Shown here piece by piece: positions 56,852-64,000 of a stretch of 64,000 bases of DNA (position 1 is its first letter; each line of letters opens with the position of its first letter). The translations under genes were made by a program, and so were the position numbers. The notes beneath the pieces are model-generated. The model had not been told where the DNA came from and searched no databases. It saw nothing but the letters and a program-made list of their open reading frames with translations. Source of the DNA: G963701675 sp963701675 (GTDB lineage Bacteria; Planctomycetota; Planctomycetia; Gemmatales; Gemmataceae); assembly GCA_963701675.1 (NCBI GenBank), contig OY969623.1:6634001-6698000 (forward strand). The letters run 5' to 3'.

Positions 56852-58915
56852 ATGGATTTCTCCCGTCGTTGGTTCTGGCGTCTCCGGCTGGAAGCGCTCG
56901 AAGATCAATTCCTACCGACAACAGTCACGAACCTGAATGACAGCGGGCTGGGCTCGCTGCGCAATGCGCTGGTCTCCACGCCGGCAAACGGACAGATTGA
57001 CTTTGCTCCTGGGCTTTCCGGAACGATTGTCCTGAGTACCGGTCAGCTTAACATCGTCAAGAACGTCACCATCGACGGCCCCGGGACCGACGTGATCGGC
57101 GTGAGCGGCAACGATGCGTCGACTGTTTTTGGCATCTCCAGCGCCAGCCTTAATGTTGCCATCAAAGATATCTCCATCGTTGACGGGTCGGCCGCGTTTC
57201 AGGGCGGCGGCATTCTGAATTTCGGGACGCTCTCGCTGGATAACGTGGTGGTCACGAGCAGCACGGCAGTGGCCGGCGGCGGCGGCATCTACAACGGCGG
57301 CACGTTGACGATCCACAACAGCCAGATCACCGGCAATCAGGCCGGAACCGATATCAATCCAGGAACCGGCGGCGGCATCATGAACACCGGACTCCTGACC
57401 GTAACGAATAGCCTGGTGCTGTCGAACATCACGGCGGGCGGCGGTGCAGGGGCCGGCGTCCACAGCGCAAACACGGCCAACTTCATCAACACGGTGATTG
57501 CCGGCAATCAATCTCCGGGCAACGGCGGCGGCATGGCGACTTTCGGGTCGCTTACCCTTTTCAACTGCACCGTGGCCGGCAACGGCGCCACGCAGGGCGG
57601 CGGCATTTTCGTCAATTCGGGCAACGGGTCGCTCAAGCTAACCAATACCATCGTCGCCGTTAACTCAGCCGATTCGGCGGCCGATGTCTCGGGTGCGGCA
57701 ACGGCCTCCACGTTTAATCTCATCGGCAACGGCGACGGAAGCTCAGGCCTGGTGAACACGCAAGGCGGCAACCAGGTTGGAACCTCCGTGACTCCGATTA
57801 ATCCGCTGCTTGGAGCTCTTCAATTCAATGGAAGTCCGACGCTATCGGTAGCGATCCTTCCCGGTAGCCCGGCAATTGACGCAGGCACGAACTCCGGCGC
57901 GCCTGCGACCGACCAACGCGGCTTTCAGCGCATGGTGAACGGCATCACCGACATCGGCGCCTACGAGCATCAGCCACCGGCCACCGCGACCACGGTCTCG
58001 AGCAACGACAATCCGTCCTCAGAAAATGAGCAGATTACTTTGACGGCGACGGTGCAAGGAGTGGCGGCCTTTTCGAATACGCCGACCGGCACGGTCGCAT
58101 TCTTCGATGGCGGAAATGTGATTGGTACGGCGCCCCTCATCAACGGAGTCGCGAACCTGCCGGCGACTCTATCGCCGGGTGTTCATAGCATCACGGCCAA
58201 CTATCAGGGATTCGCCGAGGGCGATTACACGCTCAATTCCAGCACATCGCCTGCCTTTTCGCAGAGTGTGTTGGCTTCCAGTGTGACCGTTGTCGGCATT
58301 GACCCGGCCTTTGCGTTCGTCAATCAGACGGTGACCTTGAGCGCGACGGTAAGCGGCGCCGGTCCGACGCCGACCGGCACCGTGACGTTCTTCTATGACG
58401 GCACGAATCAACTGGGCACCGCAACTCTTAGCGCCGGTGTTGCGAGCATCAATGTTGCGACGATTCCCGGCGGCGCGCATTCGATCACCGCGGTCTACAA
58501 CGGGGACGCCACGTATGCCGACGGGATTTCCTCCCCGGGCAATCTGCACGTTAACCCAGTTGGAACGTCGGCCGTGGTTCTCAATGCGCCCAATAAGGTC
58601 AAGGTCGATCAAACGGTTATACTGACGGCAACTGTCACTCCCGACTTGAGCGGCGCATTTTCCCCGGCGGGGACGGTGAGTTTCTTCAGCGATGGCCAAC
58701 TGATCGGCGCCGCCAATCTGGTCGGCAACACGGCGACGCTTCAGGTATCCACGCTCAAGGTCGGAACGCACGCATTGAGCGCCCAATACGACGGAAACAA
58801 CAACTTCCTCGCAAGCCTGTCGCCATCGGTGAACCAGACGATCGAGGCGATATCGTTCTTTGCCGTGGGCGGCGCGCGGGACGAGTGCGCCTCTCCAATC
58901 CAAATGACACCTTAG
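56852..58915 (+). CDS. Exported beta-helix/Ig-like/FG-GAP protein, N-terminal portion (frameshifted)
   Basis: ATG 56852 with AAGGAG 8 nt upstream; then LEALEDQFLPTT and TVTNLNDSGLGSLRNAL. The beta-helix (about 25-375, GGGIYN/GGGIMN turns) ends GITDIGAYEHQPP, followed by three Ig-like repeats (TLTATVQGV, TGTVTFFYDG, ITAVYNGDATY). It has the same domain order as the product of 17089-21303, with fewer Ig repeats. The frame ends ARDECASPIQMTP, which is false sequence: one C is missing at 58877/58878. Restoring it gives GGAPGRVRLSNPNDT, matching GGAPGKVRFYNPDNT in the paralogue. Confidence 0.85.
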   Translation: MDFSRRWFWRLRLEALEDQFLPTTVTNLNDSGLGSLRNALVSTPANGQIDFAPGLSGTIVLSTGQLNIVKNVTIDGPGTDVIGVSGNDASTVFGISSASLNVAIKDISIVDGSAAFQGGGILNFGTLSLDNVVVTSSTAVAGGGGIYNGGTLTIHNSQITGNQAGTDINPGTGGGIMNTGLLTVTNSLVLSNITAGGGAGAGVHSANTANFINTVIAGNQSPGNGGGMATFGSLTLFNCTVAGNGATQGGGIFVNSGNGSLKLTNTIVAVNSADSAADVSGAATASTFNLIGNGDGSSGLVNTQGGNQVGTSVTPINPLLGALQFNGSPTLSVAILPGSPAIDAGTNSGAPATDQRGFQRMVNGITDIGAYEHQPPATATTVSSNDNPSSENEQITLTATVQGVAAFSNTPTGTVAFFDGGNVIGTAPLINGVANLPATLSPGVHSITANYQGFAEGDYTLNSSTSPAFSQSVLASSVTVVGIDPAFAFVNQTVTLSATVSGAGPTPTGTVTFFYDGTNQLGTATLSAGVASINVATIPGGAHSITAVYNGDATYADGISSPGNLHVNPVGTSAVVLNAPNKVKVDQTVILTATVTPDLSGAFSPAGTVSFFSDGQLIGAANLVGNTATLQVSTLKVGTHALSAQYDGNNNFLASLSPSVNQTIEAISFFAVGGARDECASPIQMTP

Positions 58916-59862
58916 CCGCTAACTTCCAGCCGTTTGGGCCTGGTTTTGTTGACGGAGTGGCGGTTGCAACCGGCGACGTAAACGGCGACGGTTACTTCGA
59001 TCTGGTGGCGGCCGCCACGGTCGGCAACCCGCACGTCAAGGTGTATGACGGTAAGGCGTTTGCCACGGGAAGTTTCAACCCGGCAAACCCCGATGCAAGC
59101 TTGCTTGCTCAGTGGTTCCCGTATGCGTTGCAGTTCAACGTCGGGTCCAATGTTGCCGTCGGTGATGTGAACGGCGACGGTTTCGCTGAGGTCATTACCG
59201 GCGCCACCGTTGGCAATCCTCACGTGAAGGTCCATCGCGGGGACGCCATTGCCAATGGGACATTCAACTTCGGAACAAGCCTCTACGCGTCGTTTTTCCC
59301 GTATGCGTTGCAGTTCAACGTCGGCGCCTATGTCAGCGTTGGCGACGTGAACAACGACGGCTTCGCCGAGGTCGTCACGGGCGCGACAGTGGGCAATCCG
59401 CACGTGAAAGTCTATCGAGGACAAGCCATGGCCACCGGCACGTTCAACGATTTTAACCCCGACGCCAGCCTGATGGCGCAGTGGTTCCCGTATGCGTTGC
59501 AGTTCAACGTCGGCGCTGCTATCGCTGTGGGTGACACCGATGGCGATGGCTTCGCGGAAGTCATTTCGGGAGCTTCCGTGGGCAATCCACACGTCCGAAT
59601 TTACAGCGGGCAGAACCTCGCAACGAGCGGCACGGCGGTAATGCTCGACGAGTTCTTTGCGTACGGGCTCAACTTCAATGTAGGCGCGCGTGTCGGCGCG
59701 GCTGACTTCGACGGCGACAACCGCGTGGAAGTCCTAACCGGCGCATCGGTCGGCGCTCCGCATTATCGCGTGGTGAAAGCGGACTCCAGCGGCATCGTGC
59801 CGCCGGCCTTGTTCGAAGGAATACCGCCTGACCTCGTCGGAGGGATTTACGTAGGGGCGTGA
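58885..59862 (+). CDS. Exported beta-helix/Ig-like/FG-GAP protein, C-terminal FG-GAP portion
   Basis: About 325 residues made of five FG-GAP-type repeats with GDVNGDGFAEVITGATVGNP cores alternating with WFPYALQFNVG segments, ending in IYVGA. This is the second half of the gene that begins at 56852; its first codon here is not a real start. The complete protein would be about 1002 residues and is a shorter paralogue of the product of 17089-21303, whose C-terminus shares the GAPHYRVV segment. Two residues later the convergent LPS-transport gene ends (59866), so the stop codons are almost back to back. Confidence 0.84.
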   Translation: MRLSNPNDTLAANFQPFGPGFVDGVAVATGDVNGDGYFDLVAAATVGNPHVKVYDGKAFATGSFNPANPDASLLAQWFPYALQFNVGSNVAVGDVNGDGFAEVITGATVGNPHVKVHRGDAIANGTFNFGTSLYASFFPYALQFNVGAYVSVGDVNNDGFAEVVTGATVGNPHVKVYRGQAMATGTFNDFNPDASLMAQWFPYALQFNVGAAIAVGDTDGDGFAEVISGASVGNPHVRIYSGQNLATSGTAVMLDEFFAYGLNFNVGARVGAADFDGDNRVEVLTGASVGAPHYRVVKADSSGIVPPALFEGIPPDLVGGIYVGA

Positions 59863-59865
59863 GGT

Positions 59866-60537
59866 CTATTGTGATTGCAGACCGCTAACGCCTTCACCGC
59901 GGAAGTCATTCGTCTTTCGCCAATAGATGATCTTCTTCGCTTTCATGGTGCGGGGTTTCTCGCCCTTGCCGGCGGTCTGGTAGAGCCGTGCCTCGCCGCC
60001 TTCGCCGCCTTCGAAAATGATGCGGTCCTGGACTTCGTCGTACTTCACCGACTCGGCTTGAGCGCGGAACTCGTTGGCTTTCACGTCAACCGTTCCTTCC
60101 GCGACCATTTCTTGTGTGGTCCGGCCGTCGACTTGGCGATGGCTTAACACTTGGAGCTTGTTGCAATGAATGTAGAGGCATCCCGGTGGAAGCTTGTCGA
60201 GATCGATTTCCATTTCCGCCTTTTCCGCGGGGACGTGGACCGCATGCACATCGCCCCAAAACGTGACGGTTCGGTCTTCTCGCTGCTTCGCGTTCATGCG
60301 ATCACGAAACGTCACATGCGTAATCGTGTACTCCTGCCGCGGGTTGTTGGAAGCCCCGCTGGTCGTCGTCGGCTTCGCGTTTGCCGTGCCGGCGGGCTTC
60401 AGCCCGTCGTTGACCGAGCCCAACTGAAACAAGCGCACGACGCCCGGCCCCGGAATGTCCGCCGACTTGTTCGTGTTGTCCAAACTCACGCCAGGCGCGG
60501 CCAGGCGACGATAGCCAATGCGCTTGGACCTTGCCAC
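59866..60537 (-). CDS. LptA/OstA-like protein, C-terminal portion (after second frameshift)
   Basis: Continues the LPS-transport gene that begins at 62946. The frame includes ITHVTFRDRMNAKQREDRTVTFWGDV and MEIDLDKLPPGCLYIHCNKLQVL, beta-strand-rich repeats of the OstA/LptA kind with sequence about adding and measuring layers of a beta-jellyroll, and ends near KIIYWRKTNDFRGEGVSGLQSQ. The initial residues MARSKRIGYRRLAAPGV are joined to the preceding frame if one G is added in AAGGTCC near 60528-60532. It has no start of its own with a binding site. Confidence 0.66.
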   Translation of the reverse strand: MARSKRIGYRRLAAPGVSLDNTNKSADIPGPGVVRLFQLGSVNDGLKPAGTANAKPTTTSGASNNPRQEYTITHVTFRDRMNAKQREDRTVTFWGDVHAVHVPAEKAEMEIDLDKLPPGCLYIHCNKLQVLSHRQVDGRTTQEMVAEGTVDVKANEFRAQAESVKYDEVQDRIIFEGGEGGEARLYQTAGKGEKPRTMKAKKIIYWRKTNDFRGEGVSGLQSQ

Positions 60538-61415
60538 ATCTCCTCTTCAATGAAGACGTCTTTGTCGCACAAGAGAATGTCGACCTTTGGAGATGGTCCG
60601 CCTTTGTTGCCGCCCTTTAGTGACACTGGGCGGTCAAAGTTCACGCGCATTTCCATGCACAAGAGCCGGGAGTGTTCCTGAGTGGCTTGCACGCCGCCGG
60701 TGAAATGGGCGCCGAGGCCGTCAAAATCCATTTTCTCTTTCCAATTTATCGTCATCTCGGTCGGCTTCGGCAGTTTCACGCCGTCGAAATTGGTATCCGT
60801 CAGCATTTGCATGGCGCCTTCGCCGTTTACCAGAGCGCGGTTGCTGCGCTGGTCGATGTTCACTTCGGGGCCCATGATTGTGAGTTTGTTGAACTGCACG
60901 CGAGCTAACGAACTTTCGGTCGAATGGGAGCTAACGACGAGAATGCCGCCGTCGGGCGAATGATTCAATTGCAGCGTGTCGCCGCGAATGTCGGTCCCCT
61001 TGTCGTCCTTCGCGTCGGAATCCTGATGAACGTGGACAGAGCCTTCGCACCAGAGACGTTCGAGTTCGTGTTTGTTCCCGGCGCGTAGAACGTGCACTTC
61101 GACGGAACGGGCGCTCAAAGAGAGCGGTTTCTTCGCCTTGCCCGGGTCATTCGTGTCACGAGTTTCACGAACCTCAGTCCGCGTGGGCGTTTCAGGTGTG
61201 GCGCGCGCCGTATCCTCTGAGACCGGAGGGAACAACTCGACCTTCGCGGGGAGGTCTTGGAACCAAATCACCAGGTAATCGGTCGGTTCCTTAATGTGCA
61301 GATCGTCCGACTTGGCGACCACACGTCCCTTGGCTTCGAGATGGTGCGGCCGAACTTGGCGCGCGCCTTTGTCGTCCCTCGCGTCTGGAGACTTCGGGGC
61401 AAGCCAGACCTTCAA
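60486..61415 (-). CDS. LptA/OstA-like protein, middle portion (between two frameshifts)
   Basis: The frame carries RLKVWLAPKSPDARDDKGARQ, then HHLEAKGRVVAKSDDLHIKEPTDY, VLRAGNKHELERLWCEGSVHVHQ and LTIMGPEVNIDQRSNRALVNGEGAM: OstA-type beta-jellyroll repeats as in LptA and the periplasmic part of LptD. There is no true start (the first codon is a TTG within conserved sequence). Frameshifts near 61418-61430 and 60528-60532 separate it from the other two portions. It extends the ~1026-residue LptC/LptA-like product encoded from 62946 to 59866. Confidence 0.68.
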   Translation of the reverse strand: MKVWLAPKSPDARDDKGARQVRPHHLEAKGRVVAKSDDLHIKEPTDYLVIWFQDLPAKVELFPPVSEDTARATPETPTRTEVRETRDTNDPGKAKKPLSLSARSVEVHVLRAGNKHELERLWCEGSVHVHQDSDAKDDKGTDIRGDTLQLNHSPDGGILVVSSHSTESSLARVQFNKLTIMGPEVNIDQRSNRALVNGEGAMQMLTDTNFDGVKLPKPTEMTINWKEKMDFDGLGAHFTGGVQATQEHSRLLCMEMRVNFDRPVSLKGGNKGGPSPKVDILLCDKDVFIEEEMWQGPSALAIVAWPRLA

Positions 61416-62946
61416 TCGATCCGCGCATCGACTGCCGAACTACGGGATCTTCGAACGATGCATCGCCGGTGAGGATCAAGCAGTCGTACGCGCCTTCCTT
61501 GTGATAATCCAGTTTGTCTTTCCAGTAAGCCTTGAAGGTGCGTGCCACGCGATTGTCGGCATGGTCCAGCATGGATACTTCGCCAGGGCCGATGGCGATG
61601 GCATGGGCCGCTTCCTGCTTGTCGCTCGTGGTTAGCCAGAATTCGCGGGCAAAGATCTCGTTGCCGTCCTTCATTGCTACGGTGCGCGGACTGCCTTTAA
61701 TGACGGTGGTTTTCTTGGCCGCTTCGTAGAGCAATTCCGTGCCGTAGACGGCGAGCGACTCTGCATCCGAAGTCAACACCACCGACTTGCCGGTCGCTTG
61801 AGCGCTGACAATTTCAAGATTGGGCGTGGTGCGATTCGTGGCGGTCTTTTCACTTTCCGCCTTCTCAACGGTGTTCGTCTTACGGCGGAATTCCAGGGTT
61901 AGCTGATCGCACTCGAGTTGGTCACGTTTCCCTTTCGCGTTCTCGACTTCACGGACTACGCGGACAATTTCCGGCGTCCCCGGCCGAGAGGGAATGTCGA
62001 ACGTCGCCTTGTTGGCTTGAAGGTCGTAACTAAACTTGCCGTCCGTGGTGACAATGAGCTTGGCGCGTTCCGATGGCGGCTTTGCCGTACCGGGTTGCGG
62101 TTTCGTTTCGGGTTTGTTCGACATCAAGAAGCCGGCCCCGCCTTCGATCCAATGGTCCATGCGAACGTTGGAGCTTAGCTCGACGCGATCGACGTCCGGC
62201 TGTTTGATTCGTCCCGATTTCTTGGTGGGATTCGATTGGTCCGCAGCTTCCTTATCGGCGGCCAGGAACACGTCCATGCGATTGGCCGAAACGGTCGTCG
62301 GTTCCGGTTTGGCCTGATGGTCGATGAGCTTCACCGGATCGGAAGTCCAAATGAGCCGACGTGCCTCTTCGTAGTGCACTCGGCCGTGGGTGAACATTTC
62401 AAGATCATCGGTCGACTGAATGGTGCCGCGATTATTGACGAGACGCACGTCGTCACGAAGCTCGCCGCCGATGATCTTGCACTTGCTTAGCTCGGCTTGT
62501 GATTTGATCGGCTGATCGAGGCGTAAGTACGCTTCCTTGCAGCGGACGCTGTTGATTTCCGGCGGTTCGCCATCGGGCGAAGCCTTCATGATGGCGATAC
62601 TGAAGGGCGCCAGCAAAACCCAGTCGTTGTTGGGCGCGGGCATGATTTTGATGTCGTCAACGGCAATGACAAGGCCGCGCGCCGGCATGTCGAGCATGAT
62701 AAGCCGATCCAGTTCCGGGCTTCCTTCGCCAAAAGCCTGAGTGAGCTTGATTCGCGCGAAATTGATCCGTGGTTTAATGGGTGCTACTGGCACCCGCGCG
62801 TCACCGCTCGGCGGCCAAAAGGCTTCCGGTAGAGGCGTGAGCCCGTCGATGCCGCCGAGACCGAGCACATTGGAGTAAACTTGATAACTGAAGACGAAGA
62901 GCGCGAACCCGGCCAGTAACAACAGAACGCGCTTGGATGTCCACAC
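61291..62946 (-). CDS. LPS transport protein, LptC/LptA-like, N-terminal portion (frameshifted)
   Basis: GTG 62946 with AAGGGG about 7 nt upstream, 20 bp after kdsC. The first ~25 residues form a membrane anchor (RVLLLLAGFALFVFSYQVYSNVLG) as in LptC; the remainder is OstA-type beta-strand repeats with phrases such as VELSSNVRMDHW and VIVTTDGKFSYDLQ-like strands. In the family these proteins bridge the inner and outer membrane and carry LPS. The neighbours kdsD and kdsC, in the order kdsD-kdsC-lptC-lptA known from enterobacteria, support the call. Conserved sequence ends near 61425 (DPVVRQS), and the frame then runs into a false tail ending SAH at 61291. Confidence 0.72.
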   Translation of the reverse strand: MWTSKRVLLLLAGFALFVFSYQVYSNVLGLGGIDGLTPLPEAFWPPSGDARVPVAPIKPRINFARIKLTQAFGEGSPELDRLIMLDMPARGLVIAVDDIKIMPAPNNDWVLLAPFSIAIMKASPDGEPPEINSVRCKEAYLRLDQPIKSQAELSKCKIIGGELRDDVRLVNNRGTIQSTDDLEMFTHGRVHYEEARRLIWTSDPVKLIDHQAKPEPTTVSANRMDVFLAADKEAADQSNPTKKSGRIKQPDVDRVELSSNVRMDHWIEGGAGFLMSNKPETKPQPGTAKPPSERAKLIVTTDGKFSYDLQANKATFDIPSRPGTPEIVRVVREVENAKGKRDQLECDQLTLEFRRKTNTVEKAESEKTATNRTTPNLEIVSAQATGKSVVLTSDAESLAVYGTELLYEAAKKTTVIKGSPRTVAMKDGNEIFAREFWLTTSDKQEAAHAIAIGPGEVSMLDHADNRVARTFKAYWKDKLDYHKEGAYDCLILTGDASFEDPVVRQSMRGSIEGLACPEVSRREGRQRRAPSSAAPSRSQGTCGRQVGRSAH

Positions 62947-62966
62947 GGCCCCGCCCCTTGTTCCCG

Positions 62967-63497
62967 CTATTTCGCCGGCTCGGCGTTTTCAACAAGGCTC
63001 GACCATTTTCCCTGGCATCGCAGGATCAACTCGATGGTTTCTCGAACCGCGCCACGGCCGCCCGGTTGTTGTGTAACGAACTGGGCAACCTTTCGCGCCT
63101 CCGGGCAAGCGTCGGCAACCGCGACGGCCAACCCGCAATTCTTCAGCAGCGACAGATCGGTAAAATCGTCGCCGATGCAACATGCTTGTTCCGGCTTCCA
63201 GCCTCCTGTCGTCAACACGCTCAGGTACACGGCGCGTTTGTCGTCAACGCCTTGGTGAAGTTGCACAATTCCCAGTTCCGCCGCGCGACGTTCGACGGCC
63301 TTCGATCGTCGACCGGTGATGATGACCGTCTGCTTGCCGAGGGAGCGCCACGCCTTCATGCCTGAACCGTCTCGGACGTGGAATTCCTTCGTTTCGGTTC
63401 CGTCGTCCGTGTAGATGATTCGTCCGTCGGTCAGTACACCGTCGACATCTAACACCAATAGCTCGATCGCTCTGCATCGTTCGGCGAGGGTTTTCAC
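62967..63497 (-). CDS. kdsC: 3-deoxy-D-manno-octulosonate 8-phosphate phosphatase
   Basis: Removes phosphate from KDO-8-phosphate, the third step of KDO synthesis for the LPS inner core; a cytoplasmic, normally tetrameric HAD-family enzyme. 176 residues, the usual length. Motif I is LDVDGVLTDG (nucleophile D17, general acid D19), VIITGRRS is motif II, and GDDFTDLSLL is motif IV. The GTG at 63497 overlaps the TGA of kdsD (GTGA), so the two are translationally coupled. The LptC/LptA-like gene follows after 20 bp. Confidence 0.93.
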   Translation of the reverse strand: MKTLAERCRAIELLVLDVDGVLTDGRIIYTDDGTETKEFHVRDGSGMKAWRSLGKQTVIITGRRSKAVERRAAELGIVQLHQGVDDKRAVYLSVLTTGGWKPEQACCIGDDFTDLSLLKNCGLAVAVADACPEARKVAQFVTQQPGGRGAVRETIELILRCQGKWSSLVENAEPAK

Positions 63498-64000
63498 GCC
63501 ACTCGTGCCCTCCGATCCGCATCATCGGCCGGCAGAAAGGCAATGACGTCGGTAATGTCGATCAATCCGATGGGCTTGCCGGTCGAGTCAACCACTGGAA
63601 GCTCGCTGATCTTGTGTCGCTGCAGAAGTTCGACGGCGTCGACCACGGGCGAATCCGGTGAAACGGTATGCGGATTGGCCGTCATGACCTCGCGGATGGG
63701 ACGATCGAGCGAATCATCCCGTCGTTGTTCAATAAGCCGCGCGAGATCGCTGTCGGTAAATAGCCCACACAATGTGCCGGCGACGTCCGTCAACATGACG
63801 GCGCCGGTGCGCCGGCCAGCCCGGCATGCCTGAGCGAAAACCGCGCGCACGGTGTCTTCGCACCCTGCCACACGTAATGCCGCCCCACGCCGCATCACTG
63901 CATCTACCCGTAACAACTTTCGGCCCAGACTGCCCGCTGGGTGAAAGCGTGCGAAATCCTCGTGGGTGAAGTTTCGCATCCGGCTGAGCACGAATGCCAG
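63494..64000 (-). CDS. kdsD: D-arabinose 5-phosphate isomerase, C-terminal part (5' end outside the window)
   Basis: Converts ribulose 5-phosphate to arabinose 5-phosphate, the first committed step of KDO synthesis. What is visible is the end of the SIS domain (LSRMRNFTHEDFARFHPAGSLGRKLL, typical of KdsD/KpsF/GutQ) and a pair of CBS domains (from about VDAVMRRGAALRV, and DRPIREVMTANPHTV ... LPVVDSTGKPIGLIDITDVI). The start lies beyond 64000. It overlaps kdsC by 4 bp. The close relatives KpsF and GutQ cannot be excluded, but adjacency to kdsC favours KdsD. Confidence 0.9.
   Translation of the reverse strand: MAFVLSRMRNFTHEDFARFHPAGSLGRKLLRVDAVMRRGAALRVAGCEDTVRAVFAQACRAGRRTGAVMLTDVAGTLCGLFTDSDLARLIEQRRDDSLDRPIREVMTANPHTVSPDSPVVDAVELLQRHKISELPVVDSTGKPIGLIDITDVIAFLPADDADRRARVA

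Overview
The window looks like a planctomycete chromosome, most likely Gemmataceae-like. This is inferred from content; no search was run. The grounds are: thirteen large exported proteins that start with a basic stretch plus the LE-x-LE-x-R signature (the planctomycete-rich LEPR-XLL type); FG-GAP/VCBS, beta-helix, SBBP and RHS repeat proteins; ECF sigma factors in operons with Hanks-type Ser/Thr kinases that carry membrane, WD40 or TPR tails; and an LPS gene cluster (kdsD, kdsC, LptC/LptA-like), which implies a Gram-negative type outer membrane.

Layout. 1-11155 (-): six tandem exported proteins (three FG-GAP, three paralogous beta-helix). 11405-16957 (-): an operon of ECF sigma factor, kinase 1, a polytopic membrane protein and two small membrane proteins. 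17089-21303 (-): a giant beta-helix/Ig-like/FG-GAP protein. 21643-25484 (+): a small secreted protein and carB. 25560-26383: a REP-associated tyrosine transposase between its REP palindromes. 26481-29792 (+): an FG-GAP protein and a D-aminoacylase-type amidohydrolase. 29866-37366 (-): a second operon of ECF sigma factor, TPR kinase, WD40 kinase and a small secreted protein. 37513-59862 (+): SBBP protein, trypsin/LamG protein, a further surface protein, an RHS protein, a TPR protein and a second beta-helix/Ig/FG-GAP protein. 59866-64000 (-): LptC/LptA-like gene, kdsC and partial kdsD.

Two things stand out. First, at least ten arrays of 7-bp tandem repeats, built from about nine different heptamers and often followed by an inverted copy, lie inside genes and stay in frame. 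All three kinases carry one at the same point of the catalytic domain, between the HRD loop and DFG. carB carries two, plus one directly in front of its start codon, and the SBBP gene carries five. Second, seven genes are broken by single-base frameshifts (eight in total), several at short homopolymers. This is best explained by sequencing error, but it must be resolved because gain or loss of a 7-bp unit would also shift frame.

No rRNA, tRNA or CRISPR array was seen.
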